Shown here piece by piece: positions 21,719-30,415 of a DNA stretch of 37,701 nt. Under the pieces are notes generated by a model, which had not been told where the DNA came from, did no database searches, and saw nothing but the letters and a program-made list of their open reading frames with translations. Position 1 is the first letter of the stretch. The number at the start of each line of letters is the position of its first letter. Source of the stretch: an uncultured Chloroflexota bacterium (lineage in GTDB: Bacteria; Chloroflexota; Dehalococcoidia; CAUJGQ01); assembly GCA_937879875.1 (NCBI GenBank), contig CALFMN010000194.1:1-37701 (forward strand). The letters run 5' to 3'. A program made the translations under genes and the position numbers.

Positions 21719-23936
21719 GCACGGGCTCCCCTCCGCCCGGCAGACCCTCGGCCAGGAACTCGGCCAGGTGCTGCACGCGCACGCGGCTCTTGCGGGCGTG
21801 CAGGACGCCGCGCAGGTGCAAAATGCAGCCAGGGTTGTCGGCCACCACGATCGGCGCCCCCGTCGCCTCGATGTGCGTCAGCTTACGCGCCGCGATCCGC
21901 CGTGCCGCTTCGGGATGCTCGAACGAGGCGCTGCCGCCGAAGCCGCAGCAGACGCTCGGTTCCTCCATCTCGACCAACTCCGCGCCCGCGACCCCGCAGA
22001 GCAGCCGCCGGCCCTCGGCGCTCAGCCCAAGGCAGTTGAAGGACTGGCACGAGTCGTGATAGGTCGCCCGTCGCGGCGCGGCGGCGAGGGCGCCGGCCGG
22101 CAACTGCGCGATATCGTGCAGGAAATGCGTGAGGTCGAGCACGCGGCCGGCCAGCGCCGCGGCTTGCGTTGCGGCCTCGGGCTGATCGCCCAGCAGGTGT
22201 GTGTAGTCCTGCGTGATCGCCACGGCGCAGCTTGTCGAGGAACTGACGATCCAATCCACGCGCGTCCCGCCGAGGGCGCGGACGGTGTCCTGCGCCATCG
22301 TCGCGGCGCGCTCGCGTTCGCCGGCGTTCGCCGCGGGCAGGCCGCAGCAGCCTTGCGCCGGCGGGAAGACAACCTCGCAGCCGCAGGCCTGCAACAGCCG
22401 CACCACGGCCTCGCCCATCGCCGGATAGAAGCGGTCGGTGATGCAGCCGGGGAAGTAGCCCACGCGCAGCCCGGACGCGGCCGAGCCGGCGATCGGCGCC
22501 TGCCGCGGCGCCAGCACCCCGCCTTCGCGCTCGCGCCGCGTAAGGCGCGCCCGGAACGGCTTCGCTGGCAGCGCCGGCAGATGCCGCCAGCTCGACCCCG
22601 GCAGCCCCGGCCCGGCGATGAAGCCGCCGCCCTTGCTCAGCGGCTTTTGCAAGACGCTGCCCAGCGCGGTCAGCGCGCCGTGCCCGCCAGGATTTTCGAG
22701 CATACTGGCGCCGAGCCGCTTCGCCAGCGGCGGCTTCCCGCGCTTCGCCGCCTGCTCGCGTACGCCGATAATCAGGCGCGGCAGCGGGATGCTGACGGGG
22801 CAGACCGTCTCGCAGGCGTTGCAGGAGAAGCAGAGGCTCTGCGGCCCGGACGCGGCTTCGACGCCGTGATGCCAGGGCGTCAGCACGAGGCCGATCGGTC
22901 CGTTGTAGATGTGGCCGAAGGCGTGGCCGCCGACGACGCTGAACGGCGGGCAGACGTTCGAGCAGGCCGCGCAGCGGATACAGCGCAGCGCCTCGCGAAA
23001 GGCCGGATCGGCGCGCATCCGTGTGCGGCCGTTGTCCAGCAGCACGATGTGCACCTCTTTCGGTCCGTGCACGCCGACGGTGAGCGAGAGTTCGATGTCG
23101 CCGGTGCGGCTGGGGCCGGTGATGAAGTTGACGTAGCTCGACTGCTTCTGGCCGCTCGCCGCTTTGGACAGGATTTTGAGCACGGCCGTGGCGTCTTCGA
23201 GCGTGCCGACGATCTTCTCGATGCCAAGCACCGCGACGTGCACCGGCGGCAGCGTGGTACTGAGCTGGTGGTTGCCCTCGTTGCTGACCAGCACCAGCGT
23301 GCCGCTTTCGGCGATGGCGACGTTGCAGCCGGAGATGCCCATGTCAGCGTCGATGAACTGCTGCCGCAACTCTTCGCGCGCGACCCGCACCATCGCGGGG
23401 ATGTCGTCCGGCGGTACGAACCGGCCCGTGACGCGTGTAAACAGCGCAGCCACGTCTTCGCGCCGTTTGTGGATGGCCGGCGCCAGCAGGTGCGAGGGCG
23501 TTTCGTGCGCGAGCTGGATGATCCACTCGCCCAAATCGGTTTCGACCGCCTCGATGCCGAGCCCTTCGAGGTAGGCGTTGAGCTCGATCTCCTCGGTCGC
23601 CATCGACTTGCCCTTGACGGCAAGCCGCACGCCGTGCTGCTGCGCGATCTCGCCGATGATGCGCCGCGCCTCGGCCGCGTCGGCAGCAAGATGCACGACG
23701 GCGCCAGCCCGCTCAGCTTCGTAGGTGAACTGCTCGACCAGCTCGGGCAGCCGATCGATGGCGTCCTGGCGCACGCGTGTGGCGCTGGCGCGCAGCGTCT
23801 GCCAGTCGGCCTCGCGGAAGGCGGCGGCGCGGCGCTCGCGGAACACGCGCAGCGAGCGGTCAAGCGCCACGGGCAGCGTCTCGGAGGCGAGCGCTTCCTT
23901 CAACCGTTGCCGAAACGGCGCGCGTGCGCCCGACAT
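21708..23936 (-). CDS. LutB-LutA fusion, iron-sulfur lactate-oxidation type protein
   Basis: The 742-residue protein joins two parts that are separate in Bacillus. Residues 1-400 are LutB-like: a LUD domain (with VKGKSMATEEIELN and NVAIAESGTLVLVSNEGN) and two 4Fe-4S clusters (C319, C322, C325, C329 and C369, C372, C375, C379). Residues 490-740 are LutA/GlpC-like with two CCG domains (PGCITDRFYP through GCCGLPAAN at 529-537, then SCQSFNC through VCCGFGGSASFEHPE). The LutABC complex oxidises L-lactate to pyruvate in the cytoplasm. No separate lutC is present. Glycolate or another 2-hydroxyacid is possible. A short linker with low-complexity residues lies at 400-490. Confidence 0.87.
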   Translation of the reverse strand: MSGARAPFRQRLKEALASETLPVALDRSLRVFRERRAAAFREADWQTLRASATRVRQDAIDRLPELVEQFTYEAERAGAVVHLAADAAEARRIIGEIAQQHGVRLAVKGKSMATEEIELNAYLEGLGIEAVETDLGEWIIQLAHETPSHLLAPAIHKRREDVAALFTRVTGRFVPPDDIPAMVRVAREELRQQFIDADMGISGCNVAIAESGTLVLVSNEGNHQLSTTLPPVHVAVLGIEKIVGTLEDATAVLKILSKAASGQKQSSYVNFITGPSRTGDIELSLTVGVHGPKEVHIVLLDNGRTRMRADPAFREALRCIRCAACSNVCPPFSVVGGHAFGHIYNGPIGLVLTPWHHGVEAASGPQSLCFSCNACETVCPVSIPLPRLIIGVREQAAKRGKPPLAKRLGASMLENPGGHGALTALGSVLQKPLSKGGGFIAGPGLPGSSWRHLPALPAKPFRARLTRREREGGVLAPRQAPIAGSAASGLRVGYFPGCITDRFYPAMGEAVVRLLQACGCEVVFPPAQGCCGLPAANAGERERAATMAQDTVRALGGTRVDWIVSSSTSCAVAITQDYTHLLGDQPEAATQAAALAGRVLDLTHFLHDIAQLPAGALAAAPRRATYHDSCQSFNCLGLSAEGRRLLCGVAGAELVEMEEPSVCCGFGGSASFEHPEAARRIAARKLTHIEATGAPIVVADNPGCILHLRGVLHARKSRVRVQHLAEFLAEGLPGGGEPVRAR

Positions 23937-24106
23937 GGCCGCCCCCGAAGCGAATGCGCACGCCGATCATCGGGGCTGGCCGGGGGCGGGTCAAGCAGGG
24001 CGGGCGCGATCGGTCGGGTGCCCAGGGGTATGTTGTCCGCGCCCGGCGCCGCGCCGCTTTTGCATCGCTCCGCGGTTGCACCGCTGCCGCTCGCGCGGTT
24101 CTCTGG

Positions 24107-25012
24107 TCAGCCCTTCACGGATCCGGCGGTGAGGCCGGCGACGTAGTTCTCCACGAAGAACGAGTAGGCGATCGCCACCGGCACCGAGCCGATCAGGGCC
24201 GCGGCCATCAGCGAGCCCCAGAAGAAGACGTCGCCCCTGATCAGCTCGCTGACCGCGCCGACCGGCAGCGTCTTCATCTTCGTCGTCGACATGAAGATCA
24301 GTGAGTAGAGGAACTCGTTCCACGAGAGCGTGAAGGAGAAGATGCCCGCCGAGAGGATGCCGGGCATCGCCAGCGGCAGCACGATGCGCGTCATCGCCTG
24401 CCAGCGGCTGGCGCCGTCGATCATCGCCGACTCTTCCAGCTCGCGCGGAATCGAGCGGAAATAGCCCATCAGCAGCCAGGAGCCGAAGGGGATGAGGAAC
24501 GTGGGATAGGTCAAAATCAGCGCCCAGTAGCTGTTGCCCAGGTGCAGGTTGTTCACCACCTGCGAAAGCGGCAGGAAGAGCAGCGTGGGCGGCACGAGAT
24601 AGGCCAGAAACAGGCCGAGGCCCATGCTGCTCGCGCCGCGGAAGCGCAACCGCGCCAGCGCATAGCCGGCACAGATGCTGGCGGACAGCGACAGCGCCGT
24701 GGAGCAGACGGCCACGAAGGTCGTGTTCCAGGTCCAGCGCAGGAACTGCGTGTCCTCGATCAGATGCGTGTAGTTCTTCAGCGTCAGGTGATGCGGATAG
24801 AACGGATTGAGCTTTGTATTGAGCAGGTCCTTGTCCGGGCGAATCGAGACGATCGCCATCCAGTAGAACGGGAAGAGCAGCACCAGGGCGAACAGGATCA
24901 GGCAGGCGTAGATCAGCACGTGCGAACTGATGCGGGCGCGGCGCGTCTGCACGATTTGCGGCCCGCTGGCCCGGGGCTCGGCCTTCACGGTGACTGTTGC
25001 CATCGAATTCAA
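24107..25012 (-). CDS. Carbohydrate ABC transporter permease (MalG-like)
   Basis: The 301-residue protein has six membrane segments and the EAA loop ELEESAMIDGASRWQAMTRI (about 203-222) that docks with the ATPase. The FPFYWMAIVSIRPDKD start region and the SWNEFLYSLIFM segment are typical of the MalG/UgpE inner-membrane subunit. It is the last gene of a binding-protein, permease, permease transcript. No ATP-binding gene follows, so a shared MsmX/UgpC-like ATPase elsewhere is inferred. An in-frame ATG three codons later (MATVTV) is an alternative start. Confidence 0.9.
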   Translation of the reverse strand: MNSMATVTVKAEPRASGPQIVQTRRARISSHVLIYACLILFALVLLFPFYWMAIVSIRPDKDLLNTKLNPFYPHHLTLKNYTHLIEDTQFLRWTWNTTFVAVCSTALSLSASICAGYALARLRFRGASSMGLGLFLAYLVPPTLLFLPLSQVVNNLHLGNSYWALILTYPTFLIPFGSWLLMGYFRSIPRELEESAMIDGASRWQAMTRIVLPLAMPGILSAGIFSFTLSWNEFLYSLIFMSTTKMKTLPVGAVSELIRGDVFFWGSLMAAALIGSVPVAIAYSFFVENYVAGLTAGSVKG

Positions 25013-25085
25013 CTCTCTTTGCGCGGCTGGACGATGGCCGGCGCCCCGTCGCGCGGCGCGGGGATGGGCTTAGCTCGCATCGCCG

Positions 25086-26030
25086 TCAGTCGCCGCGCCG
25101 GATGTACCAGAGCAGGACGCCGGCCATGATCGCCAGCACCGGCAGCATGAACAGCGCGATCGCCGCGCCCTCGCCGATCGCGTTCGAGGAGAGACCGCGC
25201 TGATAGGCAAGCGTGCCGAATACCTGCGTGCTGTTAAACGGTCCGCCCTTGGTCAGCACGTAGATCAGTTGGAAATCGGAGAACGTCGAGATCACCGAGA
25301 AGAGGATCACGATCAGCGTGACGACGCGGATGCTCGGCAGCGTGACGAAGCGGAAGCGCTGCAGCGGCCCGGCGCCGTCGATCGACGCGGCCTCGTAGAG
25401 GTCGGCCGACACTGTTTGCAGGCCGGCGAGAATCGAGATCGCGAAGAACGGCACGCCCCGCCAGGTATTGGCGATGACGAGGCTCGTCATCGCCAGGCGC
25501 GGCGTGCCCAGCCAGCTGATCCGTTGCTGCACCAGATGCAGGTGCTGCGCCGCCCAGGTCAGCGGGCTGAGGGTCGAATCGAACAGCATCAGCCAGGCGA
25601 TGGCGCTGAGCGCCGTCGGCACGATCCACGGCAGCAGAAAGATGGCGCGAAACCCTTTGCGGAAGCGGAACTGCTGATTCATCACCAGCGCCAGCGCCAT
25701 ACCGAGCGCCAGCTTGAAGATGAGCGTGACGAAGGTATAGATGAACGTGTTGCGCACGGTCATGCGGAAGATCGCGTCGTCGAGCAGCCGGCGGTAGTTG
25801 TCCAGGCCGACCCAGTGCCCCAGGTGGCCGACCGAGGCGTTCGAGAACGCCAGGTAGACGCCCTGGATGAAGGGATACACCATGAAGACGGCGAGGATGG
25901 CGAGCGTCGGCAGCAGCAGCAGCCAGCCGAACGCCGCCTCGCCCTGCAGCCACGCCTTCAACAACCCGCCCGGCCGTCGCGCGCCCGGCAGCGGCACGGC
26001 TCGCTCAATCGGTTGTTGCGCTGTGCTCAC
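25086..26030 (-). CDS. Carbohydrate ABC transporter permease (MalF/UgpA-like)
   Basis: The 314-residue subunit has a short basic cytoplasmic N-terminus, about six membrane helices beginning at GWLLLLPTLAILAVFMVYPF, and an EAA loop (ADLYEAASIDGAGPLQRFRF). It pairs with the MalG-like protein encoded next. The start is a GTG at 26030 with AAAGGA seven bases upstream. The frame stays open to 26183 only through a non-coding inverted repeat, so the longer form is rejected. It is separated from the binding-protein gene by a 154-base gap holding an inverted repeat. Confidence 0.9.
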   Translation of the reverse strand: MSTAQQPIERAVPLPGARRPGGLLKAWLQGEAAFGWLLLLPTLAILAVFMVYPFIQGVYLAFSNASVGHLGHWVGLDNYRRLLDDAIFRMTVRNTFIYTFVTLIFKLALGMALALVMNQQFRFRKGFRAIFLLPWIVPTALSAIAWLMLFDSTLSPLTWAAQHLHLVQQRISWLGTPRLAMTSLVIANTWRGVPFFAISILAGLQTVSADLYEAASIDGAGPLQRFRFVTLPSIRVVTLIVILFSVISTFSDFQLIYVLTKGGPFNSTQVFGTLAYQRGLSSNAIGEGAAIALFMLPVLAIMAGVLLWYIRRGD

Positions 26031-26052
26031 GCTGGCATCCTTTGCGGGCGAA

Positions 26053-26171
26053 GGGCGGAGGGCGTAGGGCGTAGAATCGGAGTCCCGGAGGTGGGTGCCA
26101 CACCATGCGCCGCGGCCATCGGGCGGCACACCATGCGCCGTCCGCGCAACTCCACCCTGCGCCCTCCGCCC
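26053..26171. repeat. Long inverted repeat between binding-protein and permease genes
   Basis: GGGCGGAGGGCGTAGGG (26053-26069) and CCCTGCGCCCTCCGCCC (26155-26171) are inverted repeats with one mismatch. Within the loop ACACCATGCGCCG is repeated (26097-26112 and 26125-26140). In mRNA this would form a strong stem between the binding-protein and permease cistrons, where many sugar importers use a hairpin to keep the binding protein in excess. Confidence 0.6.
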
Positions 26172-26184
26172 CACGCCCCACACC

Positions 26185-27669
26185 CTACAGGCTGTACGTC
26201 TTCTTGATCTGATCCGCAGCGTCCTGCACGGCTTGCTTCGCGTTGCCGTTCTGGACGGCCTTGGCGTACATATCCACGATGATGTAGTCGGACATTGAGC
26301 GGGCGGGAGCCGGGCCGGGCGGCGCCGCGAAGCCGGGGAAGCGGCCGAACTTCGCGTTGTCCAGATACGCCTTCAGCTTCGGGTCGGAGGTATACATCGG
26401 GTCGTCCAGGAATTTGGTCTTGGTCGGCGCGACCTGGTAGCCCTGCTGCGCCTGCAGCCACTTCAGAAAGACCGCATCGGAGTAGAAGTATTTGACGAAC
26501 TCCTTCGCCGCGGCCTGGTTCTTCGAATACTTCATGATCGCGATGTTGTTGCCGCCGTAGTTGCCCCAGCGGCCGGTCGGTCCCTGCGGGTTGATCGCGT
26601 GGTTCATGTCTTTGGCCAGATCGGGGTTGTCCTTCAGCGCCGCGAGGTAGATGGAGGAACCGTTGTTCGTCACCGCGATCTGGTCGGCCAAAAACGCCTT
26701 GTTGTTGCTGCTGTCGTCCCACGACAGGCCGGTCTCGTCGAAGCCATCCTTCCAGGCCTGCACGAATTTCTGTAGCGCATCGATGAACTGCTGGTTGTTG
26801 AAGCCGGGCGACTTCAGATCGGTTGAGATCTCCTGGCCGCCGTTGCTGTACATGTAGGGATAGACGAAGGAGATCGGGTCGCCGAGGCTGTGGCCGAGCG
26901 CCTGGCCGATCGGCTTGCCCTGCTTTTTCAGCTCCTTGCCCGCCTTGAACAGATCGTCCCAGGTGTCGGGGAAGGTGTCGAAGCCCGCCTTCTTCAAATA
27001 CGAGATGCGGTACGCGAAGGCGTTGGTCGCCGTCCCTTCCGGCACGCCCATGTACTTGCCGTTCACGAAGGCCAGCGTCTTGGCCGCGTCGGTGAAGCCG
27101 CCCCAGCGCTGCTCCAGCTCCGACGCGATGTCGGTGACATCGACGAGGTTGTCCGCATACAGCGCCGGCCAGAACCAGAAGAACTGCATCACATCCGGGC
27201 CGCTGCCCGACTGGATGTTGGCGGCGATCTTCGGCTGCAGGTCGGGCCAATTGGTCGCGTCGTAGCTGGTCTCGACGCCGTTCTGCTTGCCCCAGTCGCT
27301 CAGCGTCTGCTTGAAAAAGTCTTCGCCCGCCGGCACAAAGTACGTGCCGCCGAGGAAGGAAACCTTGCTGCCCTTGAGCACCACGGGCGCCGAGGTCGCG
27401 GCCGCGGCCGCCGGGCTCGCGCCGGCCGCGGCGCTGGTGGCGCCGCTCGCTGCCGGGGCCGATGCGGCCGCCGGCGGCTTCGTGGCGGAACCGGCGCTGT
27501 TCGATGCCGTGTTCTTGTTCGAGCTGTTGTTGTTGCTGCTGCAGCCGGCCAGCACCAGCCCGGCAAACGCCGCGGCCCCGCCCGCGCCGCGCATGAAGTC
27601 ACGCCGATTCAGCCGGCGCGCGACCCAGCGCTCGCCCCTGGATAGATCGTTGCCCGCGTCTTCGGCCAT
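26185..27669 (-). CDS. ABC transporter solute-binding lipoprotein, Tat-type
   Basis: The 494-residue protein is a family 1 sugar-binding protein. Its N-terminus has a twin-arginine motif (RLNRRDFMRG, R22-R23), a hydrophobic stretch and the lipobox LAGC (C43), then a long Ser/Asn/Ala/Pro-rich linker (44-90) before the globular domain. It is therefore exported folded by Tat and lipid-anchored. Family blocks include VSFLGGTYFVPAGEDFF, SGSGPDVMQFFWFWP, GVPEGTATNAFAYR and DAADQIKKTY at the end. The ATG at 27669 follows GGAGG with seven-base spacing. It heads the importer operon; the substrate is probably a sugar, but unknown. Confidence 0.9.
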   Translation of the reverse strand: MAEDAGNDLSRGERWVARRLNRRDFMRGAGGAAAFAGLVLAGCSSNNNSSNKNTASNSAGSATKPPAAASAPAASGATSAAAGASPAAAAATSAPVVLKGSKVSFLGGTYFVPAGEDFFKQTLSDWGKQNGVETSYDATNWPDLQPKIAANIQSGSGPDVMQFFWFWPALYADNLVDVTDIASELEQRWGGFTDAAKTLAFVNGKYMGVPEGTATNAFAYRISYLKKAGFDTFPDTWDDLFKAGKELKKQGKPIGQALGHSLGDPISFVYPYMYSNGGQEISTDLKSPGFNNQQFIDALQKFVQAWKDGFDETGLSWDDSSNNKAFLADQIAVTNNGSSIYLAALKDNPDLAKDMNHAINPQGPTGRWGNYGGNNIAIMKYSKNQAAAKEFVKYFYSDAVFLKWLQAQQGYQVAPTKTKFLDDPMYTSDPKLKAYLDNAKFGRFPGFAAPPGPAPARSMSDYIIVDMYAKAVQNGNAKQAVQDAADQIKKTYSL

Positions 27670-27825
27670 GGTCTCGCCTCCGCATACCCAGATTTGAGCA
27701 GGAACGCCACAACAGGCAGATGCTAGCAACGCCGGGGCTCAGGGGCAACGCGCCAGCCGGCGCCTCCCGCGGCCGCGGGGTAACTGCTGGCGGCGGCCGA
27801 TGCTGTGGCGCACGCAGGGCGCCGA

Positions 27826-28299
27826 CTACGGAACGACGCGAATCGTGCCGCTGAGTTGAGGGTTGGCCGCGTCGTGCCAGTCGTGCAGGCCGGCCGCGGT
27901 GACGGTCACCGCCGCCGACGCGCCCGGCGCGATCACGCCCGCGTCGAACAACCCCGCTTCGACCGATACCGGATGGTGCGGCGCCGTGTCCGCGTTGACG
28001 AAGCTGACGGAGCGGCCCGCCTGCACGGTCACGGTATCTGGTGTCGCGCCGCGCGCGGAGAGCACGATCTGCCCCGGCGTGCCCGGCCGGGCGACGACGG
28101 TGGTCGAAGGCGAGGCCGCGGCAGCGCGCGGCGGGAGCGCGGTTGCGGGGCGAGAGACCGCCGTGGGCGGGTGGGCGATCGTACTCGGCGCGGCCGCATG
28201 ATTGTTGCTGGACTTGCAGGCTCCGAGCAGAAGCGTGCCGGCGAGCGCACCAAGCGTCGTACAGACACACAGCGCCCAACGGCCGCGGGTGCGAGGCAT
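27826..28299 (-). CDS. Cupredoxin-fold lipoprotein
   Basis: The 157-residue protein has a lipoprotein signal with lipobox LLGAC (C28), a Ser/Pro/Ala-rich linker (30-75) and a cupredoxin-like domain (76-157). APHHPVSVE (H108, H109) and LHDWHDAANPQLSG (H142) correspond to the copper-site loops, but the cysteine ligand of type 1 sites is absent. Copper binding or a structural role outside the cell is possible; electron transfer is less likely. Its ATG overlaps the DUF2203 stop by one base, making it the last gene of the storage-sugar operon. Confidence 0.8.
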   Translation of the reverse strand: MPRTRGRWALCVCTTLGALAGTLLLGACKSSNNHAAAPSTIAHPPTAVSRPATALPPRAAAASPSTTVVARPGTPGQIVLSARGATPDTVTVQAGRSVSFVNADTAPHHPVSVEAGLFDAGVIAPGASAAVTVTAAGLHDWHDAANPQLSGTIRVVP

Positions 28300-28682
28300 C
28301 AAAGTTCGCTCAACGGGCGGCGGCCGGCGAAACCGCTCTCCAGATCGTGCCAGAAGGCGATCTCTGGCTCGCCGAGCCGGTAGCAGAGCAAGACCTCCTC
28401 GCCGCGCCGCAGGCAGGGGAAATCGATCAGCCCGGTGGCCACATCCTTGATCTGCACTCCCAGATCGTTGATGCGCTCCAGCAGGCGCGCCGCCTGGCGC
28501 ACCGGGTCGTCCGGCCGCGAGGCGCCGTGACCGTTCGCCGAGGAACGCGTTCCTGGAGCCGCAACGCCCGCCACGGCGCCGGTCTGCGCCTGGCGCGCCA
28601 ACGCCTGCTGCAGCTCCTCCAGCAGCGCGATCACCTCCGGCAGCGCAGCCCGCGCCTCGTCGACGGTCCAGTAGCGCGGCAT
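28299..28682 (-). CDS. DUF2203 family protein
   Basis: The 127-residue protein begins MPRYWTVDEARAALPEV and ends with GLIDFPCLRRGEEVLLCYRLGEPEIAFWHDLESGF, the two signature halves of DUF2203. The segment between (about 35-58) is a low-complexity Ala/Gly/Ser insertion. The family function is not known to me. It lies 20 bases after the GH57 gene and overlaps the cupredoxin gene by one base, so it is co-translated with a surface lipoprotein. Confidence 0.85.
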   Translation of the reverse strand: MPRYWTVDEARAALPEVIALLEELQQALARQAQTGAVAGVAAPGTRSSANGHGASRPDDPVRQAARLLERINDLGVQIKDVATGLIDFPCLRRGEEVLLCYRLGEPEIAFWHDLESGFAGRRPLSEL

Positions 28683-28702
28683 GCGTTCCTCGTCTCAGCG
28701 CT

Positions 28703-30397
28703 TCAGCTCGCGGCCGGCTCGCGGCTGCGGAAGAGCCGGTAGTCGATCGTGGGAAAGACCTTGTCCAGCTCCCACAGCTCTTCAGCCAGCGTACACCCCG
28801 CCGGGCCCGGCTCACCGCTCTCGGCGGCCAGCGCCAGCCGATTGAAGCGGTCGACATGGCTCTCAAAGCGCTCGATCGCGTACTCGCGCGCCTGGCCCGT
28901 GGTGACGAGGAACGGCCAGTCGCTCGATTCCAGCAGCAGCAGCTCGCGGGCGCACTGATTGAGCACGATCGCGAGCGCGCCGTCGGCCGCCGGATGCTGC
29001 TCTACCAGCCGCTCCATGCGCCGCTCGCCCGCGTGGATGATCGGCCACATCCACTCCGTGTCGGCGTTCAGCCAGGTGAAGTGGTTGCCCGCTTGGCCCC
29101 AGGAGCTTTCCGGCAGTGCCAGCACATCTTCCGGCGGGTGCGCGCCAACCCAATCGCCGGCCGCGGAAACCGCAACGCGGCTGCGCTGGCTGAGCCGTTC
29201 GAGTACGCCCCCCAGCCACTGCACGCCCTCGAACCACCAGTGGCCGAACAGCTCTGTATCATACGCCGAGGCGATGATGCCGCGCCCGCCGGACCGCGCC
29301 GCGTAGCCGTCCAGTTCAGACTCGACCAACTGCGCGAAGTGGTCGGCGTGCGAGCCCGTGCGCTCGAAGGCGACGGCAGGGTTCCACAGATCCTTCTCGC
29401 CGAGATCGACATCGGGGCCGGTGACGCGCCAGTAGTGCAGGCCGGAGACGCCGTCGCGCTTGTGGAACTCGCGGTAGTCGAAGTCGCCGGGATAGCCATG
29501 CGCTGCCGACCAGACCTGCAAGCCCGTGCGGCTGTTGCGGCCGAGCACGGCCACATCTGGTGTCTCAACCCAGTAGGGCAGGAACGTGGTGCGGGCGCGC
29601 GCCGGCAGATAGTCGGGCACCGGCACCACGTAGCGCCGTGGCACGCTGCCGTAGGGGCCGACCGCGTCGCCCTGCGCCTTGCCCACCGGTGCGCCGCCTT
29701 CGAGCGTGTGCGTCTCGACGAAAAACAGCTTGAGGCCGCTCTCCGCCATGAAGGCCTGGATGCCGGGTTTCACGTACCGCTGCCCGCCAAGCTCGGCCAT
29801 GAACGAGGGGCGGTAGGCGCATTCGGGCAGCCAGCAGGTGCGCGCCTCGCGGCCGAAATGGCGGCGATACGACTGCGCTCCGACGGCGAACTGGGCGCTG
29901 ATCGTGGAGTCGCGCTCCATCAACGGCAGGTAGCCGTGCGTGGCGGCGCTGGTGGCAATTTCGAGCAACCCGGCGTCCTGCAGCTCTTTGAAGCCGGTGA
30001 GCACGTTGCCGCCCAGCTCCTCATACAGCGCAAGCAGGCGCTCGTACTGGCCGCGATACCACCGCGCCGCCGCGAGGCGCCGGTCCTCGCCGGCCCGCTC
30101 GAAGCGGGCCACGTCGGCAGTCGCGCGCGCGCGCTTCTCTTCCATGAAGTCGCGCAGATTGGCGCGCACCGTGCCGTCTGCAAGCTGCTCGGCAAGGATG
30201 GGCGTAATGCCGATCGTGAGGTTGAAGCGCACGCCGCGCCGTTGCAGGCCGCGCAGCACGTCGAGCAGCGGCAGATAGGTTTCCGATGCCGCCTCGTGCA
30301 ACCACTCCTCGCCGTGCGGCCAGCGGCCAGCGCGGCGGCAGTAGGGCAGATGGCTGTGCAGGACGAAGGAGAAGGCGCCGATCGGTTCTGCAGTCAT
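28703..30397 (-). CDS. GH57 family 1,4-alpha-glucan branching enzyme
   Basis: The 564-residue enzyme is a GH57/DUF1957 glucan branching enzyme that forms alpha-1,6 branches in glycogen-like glucans. HSHLPYC (14-20) holds the GH57 HxH-type motif, E192 in CWLPECAYRP is the nucleophile and D380 in ASAYDTELFGHWWFEG is the acid/base. The C-terminal helical domain (about 440-555) is complete, with SSWGQAGNHFTWLN. It follows glgC by 18 bases. Some GH57 members have more hydrolytic than branching activity, so specificity is inferred from the family and neighbours. Confidence 0.88.
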   Translation of the reverse strand: MTAEPIGAFSFVLHSHLPYCRRAGRWPHGEEWLHEAASETYLPLLDVLRGLQRRGVRFNLTIGITPILAEQLADGTVRANLRDFMEEKRARATADVARFERAGEDRRLAAARWYRGQYERLLALYEELGGNVLTGFKELQDAGLLEIATSAATHGYLPLMERDSTISAQFAVGAQSYRRHFGREARTCWLPECAYRPSFMAELGGQRYVKPGIQAFMAESGLKLFFVETHTLEGGAPVGKAQGDAVGPYGSVPRRYVVPVPDYLPARARTTFLPYWVETPDVAVLGRNSRTGLQVWSAAHGYPGDFDYREFHKRDGVSGLHYWRVTGPDVDLGEKDLWNPAVAFERTGSHADHFAQLVESELDGYAARSGGRGIIASAYDTELFGHWWFEGVQWLGGVLERLSQRSRVAVSAAGDWVGAHPPEDVLALPESSWGQAGNHFTWLNADTEWMWPIIHAGERRMERLVEQHPAADGALAIVLNQCARELLLLESSDWPFLVTTGQAREYAIERFESHVDRFNRLALAAESGEPGPAGCTLAEELWELDKVFPTIDYRLFRSREPAAS

Positions 30398-30415
30398 GCT
30401 GCTCCCGTCCAGTCG

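Noticed and set aside
21297..24146. 949-codon open frame on the plus strand over the LutB-LutA fusion
   Set aside because: It is antisense to a gene with complete iron-sulfur motifs, and the translation is low-complexity Arg/Ala without family resemblance.
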